A stretch of DNA of 64,000 nucleotides, from the NCBI GenBank assembly GCA_023053575.1, contig JAKZAP010000009.1, positions 23,934,032 to 23,998,031 on the forward strand, read 5' to 3'. Both the position numbers and the translations under genes were made by a program. A model generated the notes under the pieces. The model was not told where the DNA came from. It did no database searches and saw only the letters and a list, made by a program, of their open reading frames with translations. This DNA is from Branchinecta lynchi. Its lineage: Eukaryota; Arthropoda; Branchiopoda; Anostraca; Branchinectidae. Positions 48,261-59,699 of the stretch are shown in pieces (within the stretch, counting starts at the first letter, position 1; each line of letters begins with the position of its first letter).

Positions 48261-51200
48261 GCAATTGGCGCGGGATAAGTTAGGCAACCATAACGTCTGG
48301 TCTGATCGCGGCCGCATATTTGCTCGATCCCAAACTGACAATCAATCGCGGAGACTGTGGTGTCGTGACGACATCTAATTTAAATGTATTCGGTTTGTTT
48401 TTGTTAGTATCGTAGAAATGTGTTCTTTAGTTTTTACAGTTTTTTGTCGTCATAGTTCTGTAATAGTAACTAGTGTGATTTATTTATGAATGTCTTCGCG
48501 ATTACTTCAGTTAGAAAATAGCCGTTTTTCGTTAGATAATATTCTGTCGAGTGATGTTGGTAGCCGGTCGGAGTTTATTGATAAACAGCCAATGAGGCTA
48601 AGTAAATATATTGCAGTCGATGATACCCGACCTCCCTTTATGGTGTCCGGATTCCAGATTCTTCAGTGGAATTGCCATTTAACTACTTCACATGAGGATG
48701 TAGCTGATCTGATTAATAAACTGGACACTAAGGTACAAGTGCTAGGTATTTGTGAATCATTCATTAGTGAACAGTGTCCTGCTTCGTTTTTTAATTTTCC
48801 AGGTTACACACTCATTTCCAAGACCCGGTCAGCGATGGGAAGGGGAGGTTTAGCATTCATAATCAAGGACGATGTAAAATTTAAAGTAAGGGAAGATTTG
48901 TCATTATGGATTGAAGGTAAGATTGAAACTTTTGCTATTGAGATAGCGATAACTAATAATGATCCACTTTTTATTTCTTTAGTGTACAGACCCCCCAGTG
49001 CTAGCCCAGATTTTTTTCTAGAAGAATTGGAAATTTTAAGTTCAAAAATTATTCAAAGTTTTGATAAGACAGTAATCATGGGAGACTTTAATTTTGACTT
49101 ATTAGATCTTCAAGCCAACAATTTGGATTTCCTTAACCTCATGCTTTCACTTGGTGTTTTCCCGTTAAATTCTATTCCATCCCGAATAACTGAGCATTCT
49201 GCAACTTTGATTGATAATATATTCGTTAGTGAAGGTTTGGTGGAGGATAGCACGTGTGACGTATTAACCTCCTCTGGATCGGACCATTTACCACTTCTTT
49301 GTTCGTTACAGAAGTTGTCAAATTGTATAAATAAAAGAATAAATAAAATTATTAGGCGGGACATGAAAGAAGTAAATCTGGCTAAATTCAAAAATGAAGT
49401 TAGTTCGTTGGACTGGGAGGTGGTTTACAATGAAAAGGACGATGCTTCAAAAGCTTTCAATATTTTCTCAGATATCCTTTACCCTGTATTTGAAAAAAAT
49501 TGCCCTATTAAGGAAATTAATTATAAGAAATCTAAACCGAGAAAGCCATGGATTAATGATGAAATTCTGAGTTTAATAAGTCAAAGAAATAAGTTGTATT
49601 GCCAATATCTAGAGAACCCGTCTGAAGTTGCTTTAAATGATTTCAAAGAGTTAAGAAATCATGTAAATAAAACAAGAAGAAATGCAAAGAATGATTATTA
49701 TTTAAACCGTTTAAAAAGTAAGCAAGGTAATATAAAAGATACGTGGGGGATTGTCCGTGAAGTAATTGGATGTGATAAAAAAGATAGAAGCATCACCGAA
49801 CTAAAAATTAACGACAGAATAATTGATGATAAACTGGAAATAGCAAATCATATGGGTGATTATTTTTCGAAGATTGGTAATGATATACAGAAAGATGTGT
49901 CTGGAGGTGGTGGTGATAACACTTTTAACATTGATCCTTCGAGTATGCAGAATGGTTTTGAGTTTGAGCCGTGTACTGTTGAAGAAGTTGATAAAATTGT
50001 TAGTGGTCTTAAATCAAATTCGTCTGGTATAGATGGACTGAACCTTAAGGCTTTTAAAATTGTTTCGGTGTACCTTTTGCCGGTATTAGTGTATTTAATA
50101 AATCTGTCAATAGCTAAAGGCCATTTCCCGTCTAAACTAAAACAGTCAAAAATCATACCGTTACATAAAGGTGGGGATCCCTCGGACCCCTGTAATTGGC
50201 GACCAATTTCGATTTTACCTTTATTTAGTAAAATTTACGAAAAAGTTATTTATAGGAGATTGTATAATTACCTGGATTCGAAGAAAATACTATATGATGG
50301 CCAATTCGGTTTCAGAAGTAAACATTCCACTAGCCATGCAGTACACCATCTTTTAAGCTTTGTTGATAAAGCTCTTGAAAAAAACCTGGTCCCTCTAACT
50401 GTTTTTGTAGACTTCCGTAAGGCTTTTGATACTGTTGAATTTAATACCCTTCTAAGTAGACTAAGCGGGCTTGGGCTAGGTAGTATTTGTGTACAGTGGT
50501 TTTCATCGTACCTGCATGGCCGAAGTCTCAAAGTTGCTTTATCGGATATCCTAAGCAGCGAGTTCGATGTAAAGTGCGGAGTGCCTCAAGGTTCCGTGCT
50601 CGGACCTCTGCTATATCTCGTTTATGTTAATTCACTGGCATCACATGTCGGTGAGGAGGCGCTGACCTCTTTCGCGGACGACACTGCCATAACAATAATT
50701 GGTAGTTGTTTGGTGGAGGTTGTACATAAGGCTAACTTAGCACTTGAACGTTTACGTAGTTTTACAGTTGGTAGTTTCCTAGCAGTTAACGCATCTAAAA
50801 CAAATTACATTATTTTTAGTCGAACAGGTAGGTTACTCAATGATAACAATAACATTTTTTTCGGAGATTTACCCATTAAACAAGTTTTTGAAATGAGATA
50901 TTTGGGGTTTTATTTAGATAATAATATTAGTTGGAAAAAGCATTGTAGTATTATTGGTGCAAAAATGGCTAGGGGGCTAGGAATTCTAAGACGGGTAAGA
51001 AAAACATTTCCATTTCAGATTTTAAAAATTATTTATTTTTCCCTTGTTCACCCTTACATTGATTACGGTTGTGTTCATTGGGCTAGCAATTTTTTTTCTA
51101 ATTATAAAAGGATCCAGATTTTGCAAAATAAAAGCATTCGTTTGGTTGCGGACATAAAAAAGGAGGTTGAATCCAAAACCATTGCCAGCTTTTCCCGGTG

Positions 51201-51838
51201 TAATGTTCTGAATGTTGGTCAGATTCGTGATTACCAGGCATCAATTTTTGTGTTTCAAAGCATGAACCATATATGCCCTGATTATTTCCATGATTATTTT
51301 TCTATGAATCAGGAGCACCACAATTATGATACTAGAAATGCACAGTTTTTAACTAATGAGAAAAGAAAAACAGTTAGATCATCTTATATGATTCATAATC
51401 TGGGGCCTTCTGTTTGGAATAATCTGCCGTCTAGCATCAGGGAGTCTGCCACTTTATACGGATTTAAAAATAAACTGAAAACTTTCCACTTAATTAATAC
51501 GAGTTGAAGGGTATGTGGTCTTTTTCTTCTTTTTTTTTCTTTCTTTTTTTTTCACAGTTGTTCGGGTGGGGCTGAAACTGGTAATGAGTAAATATTAAGG
51601 ATTCTTGTTGCGTGTAGTGTTCAAGTTTAATTGTTTGTTATTTAAGTCATAGGCTAGGTGGATAATAAGTTGTTATGTTTAGTTATTTATTTATTAGATA
51701 CAAGTAGTATTAATAAATTGCAGCACAAGTCCTTAGGACTTTCTTTTTGCTGCAATGGGATATTAGTAGTGTTATTTTATTTTATTTTTAATGTTTTTGG
51801 TTAAAAATAAAAAAACCTACCTACCTACCTACCTACCT
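48261..51838 (+). mobile_element. Non-LTR retrotransposon, apparently full coding length
   Basis: About 3.6 kb interrupting a family C element: the flanking halves (to 48260 and from 51839) are contiguous in other copies. It has a short 5' UTR of about 230 bp, one long ORF, a 3' UTR of about 330 bp and a tail of CTAC repeats (51815-51838). The simple-repeat tail and single endonuclease-RT ORF suit the CR1/L2/RTE-like lineages; the exact clade is not resolved. No target duplication beyond an ambiguous CCT is visible. Confidence 0.85.
48490..51507 (+). CDS. Endonuclease-reverse transcriptase (LINE ORF)
   Basis: 1005 residues without a stop. The N-terminal APE-type endonuclease is about residues 55-280, from FQILQWNCH through VIMGDFNFDLLD to SDHLPLLCSL. 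A linker follows, then the reverse transcriptase (about 480-770) with SKIIPLHKGGDPSDPCNWRP, FVDFRKAFDTV, VPQGSVLGPLLYLVYVNSL and the catalytic FADDTA. The C-terminal YDTRNAQFL and WNNLPSSIRESATLYGFK motifs are usual for CR1/L2/RTEX-type ORFs. It nicks target DNA and copies its RNA at the nick. The intact frame suggests a young copy. Confidence 0.93.
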   Translation: MSSRLLQLENSRFSLDNILSSDVGSRSEFIDKQPMRLSKYIAVDDTRPPFMVSGFQILQWNCHLTTSHEDVADLINKLDTKVQVLGICESFISEQCPASFFNFPGYTLISKTRSAMGRGGLAFIIKDDVKFKVREDLSLWIEGKIETFAIEIAITNNDPLFISLVYRPPSASPDFFLEELEILSSKIIQSFDKTVIMGDFNFDLLDLQANNLDFLNLMLSLGVFPLNSIPSRITEHSATLIDNIFVSEGLVEDSTCDVLTSSGSDHLPLLCSLQKLSNCINKRINKIIRRDMKEVNLAKFKNEVSSLDWEVVYNEKDDASKAFNIFSDILYPVFEKNCPIKEINYKKSKPRKPWINDEILSLISQRNKLYCQYLENPSEVALNDFKELRNHVNKTRRNAKNDYYLNRLKSKQGNIKDTWGIVREVIGCDKKDRSITELKINDRIIDDKLEIANHMGDYFSKIGNDIQKDVSGGGGDNTFNIDPSSMQNGFEFEPCTVEEVDKIVSGLKSNSSGIDGLNLKAFKIVSVYLLPVLVYLINLSIAKGHFPSKLKQSKIIPLHKGGDPSDPCNWRPISILPLFSKIYEKVIYRRLYNYLDSKKILYDGQFGFRSKHSTSHAVHHLLSFVDKALEKNLVPLTVFVDFRKAFDTVEFNTLLSRLSGLGLGSICVQWFSSYLHGRSLKVALSDILSSEFDVKCGVPQGSVLGPLLYLVYVNSLASHVGEEALTSFADDTAITIIGSCLVEVVHKANLALERLRSFTVGSFLAVNASKTNYIIFSRTGRLLNDNNNIFFGDLPIKQVFEMRYLGFYLDNNISWKKHCSIIGAKMARGLGILRRVRKTFPFQILKIIYFSLVHPYIDYGCVHWASNFFSNYKRIQILQNKSIRLVADIKKEVESKTIASFSRCNVLNVGQIRDYQASIFVFQSMNHICPDYFHDYFSMNQEHHNYDTRNAQFLTNEKRKTVRSSYMIHNLGPSVWNNLPSSIRESATLYGFKNKLKTFHLINTS

Positions 51839-52127
51839 CACTGGCCTCGGAGGATTTTAATCGCCTACCGTCAGAACGAGAAATGAAAAGGTGAATTACA
51901 GTTTTGTAGTTGCCGACCCCTCACTGAACTTAATACCTACCCATGTCAGGATACTAAAACGAGGAAGGGATGGTGAACTTTGAATTTGAAAAGTTGTCGA
52001 CCCCTCAAAAATACTAAATAGAGGAAGAAAACGGTGCGGCGGATTCCGGCGACAGCCTTCCTCGTTTTAGTATGCCTTCCTGCTTTTCTCGCGTTCCCTT
52101 CCCTTCCTGGTTTTAGTCGATCCCTCT
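51839..52127. mobile_element. Family C copy 3, right part
   Basis: Resumes at CTGGCCTCGGAGGATTTTAA and runs to the terminal GGTTTTAGTCGATCCC. It meets the LPMO-like promoter relic at CTTTTATATACC, so this element landed next to that relic's TATA box. Confidence 0.75.
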
Positions 52128-52600
52128 TTTATATACCTGTCACATCTGTTTTTTGTTAAACAACTGGTCATTTTTTCTTCATCTGGGGACGTTTTCTTAG
52201 TGACGTCTTTTATACTTTGAAACATCTGGTTTCTTGTACAAGTGGTAATTTTTCTTTATCTGGGGCTTAGTTTTTTTTCTTAGTTGTTTTTTTGTTGCCA
52301 TGCAAGTAGGCTGGGGTTTCTCCAGAAAGACATTTTTTTTCCAGCAGATTCTTAGGCCGCTAGACAATCGAAAATCTTGCTTACAGCTCACGGAGTATTT
52401 GGGGCGCTATCAGTCGTGTACTTGAATCACAGACAGTGATAACCAGCTTCCTTAACTGAGTATGGTTGGCTTGGCTGATCGTGGTCTCTTCCCTGTATCT
52501 TAAAGTCGACAAATAAAAGTACAGATCGCGAGGTTATTTTTTTTTGTTCTAAATATACATAAGAGGAGAAGCTAGCTTTTTTTTTTTTTCAAGTTTCTAG
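52128..52600 (-). promoter_or_regulatory. Relic of an LPMO upstream region
   Basis: Reverse-complement match to 61990-62400, the region upstream of LPMO gene 2, and to the pieces upstream of gene 1. It retains the ACAAAAAACAGATGTGACAG segment and a TATA-like TATATAAAAGAG next to the family C end. A second GACGTCTTTTATA copy lies about 65 bp away. No LPMO exon follows on the minus strand. It preserves the empty sites of both promoter MITEs and of the family B element at 59700-61990. Confidence 0.75.
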
Positions 52601-52720
52601 GGCTAAAATTAAAAAAAAGAACTTCAGCATCTGCCAATATAGGCTACTTTAAAAAACACAGAAGGGGTTATAATAATATAATAATAATATAATTGCAATA
52701 ATAAGGCTTTCGCCTCTATA
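52601..52720. other. AT-rich flank of the relic
   Basis: GAACTTCAGCATCTGCCAAT and TATAGGCTACTTTAAAAAAC match the complement of 59640-59705. An (ATAATA)n tract follows at 52671-52690. Confidence 0.6.
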
Positions 52721-52736
52721 AATTTCTCGGTACACT

Positions 52737-53140
52737 TTACACACTAAATTGAATTTCAGCTAGGTGGTGGTCAACACCTGCTTTTGGTTGATATTGATAT
52801 TGGTTGATATTTTCGGTATTTCCAACACTTTCTGGGAGATTATTCCAACATTCTACTATTCGGTTTCTAAAGCTCCATTTTCCGATGTCTTTTTGGAATT
52901 TCTTACCACTCAGTTTCAAGTTGTGTCCTCTGAGAGCGTTGTGATTGAAAGTGAAGACATCATCAGGTCTAATGTTATCGTAATAACTATGGCAAATTTT
53001 AAAAGTTTCGATCAAAATCACCTCGAAGAAATCTGTCAGATAAACTGGGTAATTCTTGAAGGTCTTTTTCTTCTGTGTCCAGATCGAGAAAACAATAATA
53101 CTTATAGACGCGCCTCCGACCTCAGCAGTCAGTGGTTGAG
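52737..53140 (-). pseudogene. C-terminal fragment of a CR1/L2-like reverse transcriptase ORF
   Basis: The minus-strand frame contains ETFKICHSYYD, then a RGHNLKLSGKKF segment and SFRNRIVECWNNLPESV. This is the conserved end of CR1/L2-type ORFs. It is only about 95 clear codons long and lacks the RT core, so it is a 5'-truncated dead copy. Confidence 0.7.
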
Positions 53141-53185
53141 TTTTGTTTGGAGATGTCCAGTTTCAAATATGAATCGGATCTGAAA

Positions 53186-53450
53186 CCGGCGGGAGGTAGA
53201 TATGGGGGCACCGGAAATCTCGTTAAACGCGTAGAGTCGAGGTATCGGGATGGAACTTGGTGGGAAGAACAAGTATAAACCCTAGATACACTATTGACAA
53301 AACAGAGTCGGATCGTGTCACAGTGGGGGGAGTTGGACGGGGTTTCCAGGAATTCGGGTGGTCACAAATTAGGGTACTTTGAGATCTATGACCATGACAC
53401 TTGGCAGGCGTATTAGCAACTCTACCAGGTTGACATGCCCGGCAACGTAT
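53186..53450 (-). mobile_element. Family B fragment
   Basis: GGGATGGAACTTGGTGGGAA, CACAGTGGGGGGAGTTGGAC and CTTGGCAGGCGTATTAGCAA match internal family B units seen reversed at 59810-61100. Neither end is present. Confidence 0.65.
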
Positions 53451-54100
53451 TCTCCATGTGGGCTTCGCCAGATCGCCGCCTAATAATTGGCTTGCTGCCT
53501 TTTATTGTTACTCTTCCTATGTAATCGTTTATGTTCCATAATTTAAAGCTCGAATTCTTAGTTCTAGGATTCGGTAACAAAAACTGAAAGATTCGGTAAA
53601 TTTTTGGCTCTGCACCCGCTCACCGAAAATGTACTTGCGACGCCCCTGCCCCTTATACTCTTCCTAAGTACTACTCCACTCCATAATATTCTCCATAAGA
53701 GCGAATACTCCATTCCTTCATATGTGGTGTACGACTGGGACACAAATGGAACAGATAAAGTACCAACCGTATTCTTTTTAATAAATATTGTGATTTGTAT
53801 TATTAGCCTACATCATGTTCCTGCCTGGAGATCCTGGTCGCGCCCCAAATACCTCCGTGAGTTATAAACAATATTTTCGATTATCTAGCGGCCCCGAAAT
53901 TTGCTGGGATTGGGTCGTTCTGGAGAAACCCTAGCACAGTTTCATGCAGGGACGTCACGAGAGGGGGTCGCAGTGCCCCCCCCCCCCCATGTTTTGGCCA
54001 TTCGGTCAAATTTTCGCCGAAGGCGAAAATTTGGTCAAAAGAAATTTCGACCAAAACGTCAAAACGGCCTTTTCATAAAATAGTGTGTCCCCGCATTTCG
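53451..54100. other. No gene seen
   Basis: Mixed sequence with a poly-C run at 53975-53989 and GCCGAAGGCGAAAATTTGGT next to the satellite block. Short frames here lack recognisable domains. Confidence 0.4.
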
Positions 54101-55200
54101 AAATTGGGGGATCTAACATGTTTATTGGTTCCCCTTTCTTTATCGAATTTGCTAATTCACCCAACTTTTGTTCACTCCGCATCTATTTCACCGCATTTGG
54201 TCTGTCTCTTCGTAAATTCGGTGATTTAACCTATTTATTTGGTCTCATTCGTTAGCGAATTCGGTAATTCACCGGACTTTTCTCAAGTCTGTATCTGTTC
54301 TATTGCATTCGGTCAGTCCATTTCATAATTCGGTCATTAATCAGATTCTTGTGGATCTGATTTATGACCGAATTCGATAATTCTTCTAGCTTTTGTTCAG
54401 TCCGCATCGATTTCGCCGCACTCGGTACTTCCTAGAGTAAATTCGGTGATTTAACCTGTTTATTTGGTCTCATTCTTACCGAACTCGGTAATTTGGTTGC
54501 ATTCGGTCAGTCTATTTCATAATTCGGTCATTAATCAGATTCATGACCAAATACGATAATTCATCCAACTTTTGTTCAGTCCGCATCAATTTCGCCGCAT
54601 TCGGTCTGTCTCTTCGTAAATTCGGTGATTTAACCTATTTATTTGGTCTCATTCGTTAGCGAATTCGGTAATTCACCGGACTTTTCTCAAGTCTGTATCT
54701 GTTCTATTGCATTCGGTCAGTCCATTTCATAATTCGGTCTTTAATCAGATTCTTGTGGATCTGATTCATGACCGAATTCGATAATTCTTCTAGCTTTTGT
54801 TCAGTCCGCATCGATTTCGCCGCACTCGGTCCTTCCTAGAGTAAATTCGGTGATTTAACCTGTTTATTTGGTCTCATTCTTACCGAATTCGGTAATTGGG
54901 TGCATTCGGTCAGTCTATTTCATAATTCGGTCATTAATCAGATTCATGACCAAATACGATAATTCATCCAACTTTTGTTCAGTCCGCATCAATTTCGCCG
55001 CATTCGGTCCGTCCTGTGTAAATTCGGTGATTTAACCTGTTTATTGTGTCTCATTCTCTACCGAATTCGGTAATTCGGTCATATTCGGTCAGTCCATTTC
55101 ATAATTAAATTCGCTGAGATTCATTTGGAACCGAATACGGTAATTCACCGAAATTTTCTTAGTCCGTTTCTATTACTAGACTTGCCGAATTCGGTTGTTT
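54100..55200. repeat. Satellite-like higher-order tandem repeat
   Basis: The unit of about 405 bp is repeated roughly two and a half times. It is itself built of shorter diverged pieces around ATTCGGTAATTCACC and ATTTCATAATTCGGTC. Phrases such as TTTGGTCTCATTCGTTAGCG (54237, 54642) and GATCTGATTTATGACCGAAT or its variant (54355, 54757) give the spacing. Non-coding. Confidence 0.75.
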
Positions 55201-56127
55201 TAGGTGGTTCTAATAAAAGTTTTTTTTTTGGTATACTACGAATTCATTATTTGCTTCAACCCAGTTACTGAGTTGGGTAACTTAAGTGGCATTTATTCAG
55301 CTCTTGGTCTTTACCATTTACGGTAGCTTCAGCTGGTTGCTGTTTATTTTTTTACTTCTTAGAATTGCAGTACTTCAGGAATAAGCACGTCTCTTGACGT
55401 GAAAACAGCCTACTTTTGTTTGCTGTAAATTCCGAACAAATGCACTTTGTATCCTATTTACCCTGGATCGCCCCTTTCGTCGCCAGACAACTCTAGGCTG
55501 ATAGGTAATCTTGGTATCGCAAATAGGCACTTTCGTCATCAGTGTTTCCACAAAATTTCGCCTGCGGCGCATTTCGCAGTCTTCACTAGTTAGACAAAGG
55601 TTGCCTTGTTTAGTTGGCGTTTGAGGATTGGAGTTTTGGGGGGGCTCCAAATGTGTTCAAATCTAGAATTTGTGTTGAATTGAATTAGTTAAATGTTGCC
55701 AGAAAAAAGGCGCATTAAAATATTGCGCCTGCGGCGCATTAATTGATCACGGACACAGCCGTTAGCGACGTTGTCGCTATGCAGCAACACCGTTTTTTGC
55801 CATTACATGTCCTGTTGTCAAAACTGGAAAGGTCTTCCAAAGGTAAAAGACTAAAAAAAACAGAAGCGGAAAAGCGTTAAAACGCGCCAATTTTTCTCTT
55901 TAGACTTGTTTGTATGTACTCTGCACCTTTCTACGTTGTAGCTTCATGAAGGCAACTCGCTGTGTTTTGCAACTTTTTATTTAATAAATTTAGTAAAAAT
56001 CAGGTAGCGATTCGGTCAATTTTTCCAGGTGCGCCCCCCCCCCCCAATGAAGAAAGGCTTGGGACGCCCCTGGTTTCATGACAGCGAAAAATCTTAAGAA
56101 AACATCCCAAGACAAAGTACAAGAGCT
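55201..56127. other. No gene seen
   Basis: About 900 bp with a repeated GCGCCTGCGGCGCATT phrase near 55560 and 55728, a T run, a poly-C run at 56035-56045, and no credible exon. Confidence 0.4.
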
Positions 56128-59100
56128 ACGAGCTCATATGGCACTTGTACGAGTAGGCTGTACAAGAAATTAGATGAGAACGTCACAAAATACACCCGCC
56201 ATCCAAAAATGCGGTTCGGAAATAGAAATAGGATATTTAGTTTCACTCATTTCTGAGCAGTTCCGGCATCGTCTCGATTGTCTGTAGCAAATGCACATGA
56301 CTGTTCAAACTTTCATCCCAATAAATCCATTTGTTTGATCCCTAGACGTGCTACACGATTTCCGGTACCCACTCTATCTCGACCTACCGTGGCCGAATCT
56401 GGTTCGGAATATAAAAAATCGACCACCTAAAGCATCTTCTTTTATACCATCTATCAAGTTTCACTCGAATCTGAGCATTTTTGGAAAGTTCTGGTACCCC
56501 CCCCCCTCCCACCAACGTTGTCGGAGCCGGTTCGGGCCCAATCTCTTAATTCCCTGTTCCTGTCCATCAAGTTTTACTGAAATTGGAGCTTAGCCTATCT
56601 GCAAGTTTCCAGTACCCCCCCCCCCCCCTACCTTGGCGGAATTCGGCCCGGACGCCAAATAACAAATCTAGGCCGCATAAACTCGGCACTGTCGAATTTG
56701 CGTCTCATTCGGTCCATCCGTTTGGTTTTTGTGCATGTCAAAAGTCCCCCCACCCCCAATTCCCCTAATCGTGGTCGCATATGGTTCGAACACATGTTTT
56801 ACATGTCGAGGCCATCGATTCGTATCACCCATAAAGTTTCACTCGAATCAGACCACTCCTTTGCAATTTATAGAAGTCAATTTCCATATTTCTCTTCTCG
56901 TGCTCCCCAAAAAATGCTCGGATCTAGGAACGGAAGTTTCCGGGGGTATGTTGTGTCAGGTTCTTAAGTCAAGATAATTCGGGTCGCTAATATGCCTGCA
57001 AAGTTTCGTTGTCGTTTTACATCTAGAACTATTCTAACTCACGACTACCGGAATTCCAGGAAACCCCTCCAACTCCCCACACAGAGCCCCGAAACCATCT
57101 GGCTCCTTCAATTTCATCTAGGCCTAATGCTTGTTCCATCCATTAAGTTTCGTCCCAATCCCTCTGCTTTTAGAGTTTCTCGAGTTCCCCCCCCCCCCTC
57201 CATCCCCACAGGTATCGGACCCGACCCGGACGTGAGACTGAACGTCCGAGGCAATAGCTCACCAGACAAGTTTCATTCAAATCCGATCACCCGTTCAAAA
57301 GTTATGCACGCCACTAGATTCCGGACTCCCCATCCACCCACTCCCCCCACGATGGTCGGGTCGGGGAAACGGCTGTTCTCAAGTCAATATGTTCGGATCC
57401 CTGACATACCTGCCAAGTTTCATCGCCCTAGGACATCAGGAAGTATGCCGAACTCGCGGGATCGCTAGAAATCCAGACCCCGACCCCAACTCCCCCACAG
57501 TGCCCTGATCTGGTCCGGTTATGTCAATGACGTGTCTAGGACTTGTGCTTGTTTTTCCCACAAAGTTTCATCCCGATCCCTCCACTCTAAGCGTTTCTCA
57601 AAATTTCCGGTTCCCTCCTCCAACTCCCCCCAGTGTCATCGGATCCGCCCGGATTTAAAGTGAGATGTCTGAGACACGAGGTCATCCTAAATATAAAATT
57701 TCATCAAGATCCGATCACCCGTTCAAAAGTTATATACGCCACTAGATTCCGGACTCCCCATCGATCCACTCCCCCCAGTATCGTCGGATTGGGGAAACGG
57801 CTGTTCTCAAGTGAACCTGTTCGGGTCCCTGACATACCTGCCAAGTTTCATCGCCCTAGCACATCAGGAAGTATGCCGAACTCGCGGGATCGCTAGAAAT
57901 TCGGACCCCCCCCCCAACTCCCCCAGAGTGCCTAGATCTGGTCCGCTTATATCAATGACGTATCTAGGACTTGTGCTTGTTTTTCCCACCAAGTTTCATC
58001 CCGATCCCTCCACTCTAAGCGTTTCTCAAGATTTCCGGTTCCCTCCTACAACTCCCCCCAGTGTCATCGGAAGTATGCCGAACTCGCGGGATCGCTAGAA
58101 ATCCAGACCCCGACCCCAACTCCCCCACAGTGCCCTGATCTGGTCCGGTTATGTCAATGACGTGTCTAGGACTTGTGCTTGTTTTTCCCACAAAGTTTCA
58201 TCCCGATCCCTCCACTCTAAGCGTTTCTCAAAATTTCCGGTTCCCTCCTCCAACTCCCCCCAGTGTCATCGGATCCGCCCGGATTTAAAGTGAGATGTCT
58301 GAGACACGAGGTCATCCTAAATATAAAATTTCATCAAGATCCGATCACCCGTTCAAAAGTTATATACGCCACTAGATTCCGGACTCCCCATCGATCCACT
58401 CCCCCCAGTATCGTCGGATTGGGGAAACGGCTGTTCTCAAGTGAACCTGTTCGGGTCCCTGACATACCTGCCAAGTTTCATCGCCCTAGCACATCAGGAA
58501 GTATGCCGAACTCGCGGGATCGCTAGAAATTCGGACCCCCCCCCCCCCCCTACTCCCCCAGAGTGCCTAGATCTGGTCCGCTTATATCAATGACGTATCT
58601 AGGACTTGTGCTTGTTTTTCCCACCAAGTTTCATCCCGATCCCTCCACTCTAAGCGTTTCTCAAGATTTCCGGTTCCCTCCTCCAACTCCCCCCAGTGTC
58701 ATCGGATCCGGTCCGGATTTATAGTGGGACGTCTGAGACACGAGGTCATCGTAAATATAAAATTTCATCAAGATCCGATGACTCGTTCGCAAGATAAAAA
58801 TACCTCAAATTTTGGCTTCCCCCTCCCTCCACTCCCCCCCCCCCCAGATGGTCGAATCGGGGAATTGACGATTTCCTATTTAATCTGGTCGGTTCCCAGA
58901 GATGCCTGTCAATTTCCATCGTCTCAGCACATCAGGAAGCACGGAACTCGCGGGATCACTACAAATTCGGACTTCTCCCCCCCCCCCAACTCCCCCAAAG
59001 TGAGCGGACCCGTTCCGGTTATATCAGCCATGTATCTAGGACTTGTGCTTGTACTTTCCACCAAGTTTCATCCGGATCCCCCCACTCTAAGTGTTTTTCA

Positions 59101-59478
59101 AGATTTCCGGTTTCCCCCTCCAACTCCCCCCAATGTCACCGGATCCGGTTTGGATTTAAAATGGAGGGTCTGAGACACGAGTTCCTTCCATATATCAAGT
59201 TTCATTAAGATCCGATAACCCGTTCGTAAGCTAAAAATATCTCATTTTTCCTCATTTTTCCGGATTCCCCCTCCCTCCACTCCCCTCCAGATGGTCGGAT
59301 CAGGGAAGCGAGTATTTATAATTTAATCTGGTCCAGTTCCTGATATGCCTGCCAAGTTTCATCGTCCTAGCTTATCTGGAAGTGCCCGAACTAGCAAAAC
59401 CGGGACCGACAGACCGACTGACGGACAGAAAGAACAATCGCTATATGGCACTTGAGTAAGCTCAAGTGCCATAAAAAT
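56128..59478 (+). mobile_element. Family B element, long copy, forward
   Basis: Starts GAGCTACGAGCTCATATGGC with a CTTGTAC/GTACAAG hairpin and ends with a CCGA-type repeat, a hairpin (ATATGGCACTTGAGTAAGCT and complement) and CATAAAAATG. The body is a series of diverged modules, each with AAGTTTCATC-CGATCC, a pyrimidine-rich TCCCCCCACCC-type run and GGATCCGGTCCGG-like text. Runs of 60-150 open codons come from this composition and are shared between modules; I do not regard them as genes. It includes an exact 630-bp tandem duplication. Confidence 0.75.
57439..58706 (+). repeat. 630-bp tandem duplication inside family B
   Basis: Bases 57439-58068 are repeated at 58069-58706 with almost no change except the length of a poly-C run (57906 versus 58537). 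Both copies start at AGTATGCCGAACTCGCGGGA and the offset is 630 bp. Confidence 0.88.
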
Positions 59479-59699
59479 GAACTCCTGTCGAAAACAAGCA
59501 AACAGATGTTTCCGATCCCGATCCCTCGACTTTAGCGTGATGTCCGGTGCCCCCCTCCACATCCCCCCTTCTCGGATGCGGTTCGGATTTAAAATTGTAC
59601 ATCTTCGAACAAAACTCTACCACTGACTGCTGAGGCCTTCACAACCCTTTCTGTATTTTTTAAAGTAGCCTATATGAACGATCTGCAGATGCTGAAGTT
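59479..59699. other. Spacer between the two family B arms
   Basis: Contains a short B-like fragment (TCCCGATCCCTCGACTTTAG) and, from about 59630, sequence matching the flank of the relic at 52601-52675. That marks the original genomic DNA into which the right arm inserted. Confidence 0.65.
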
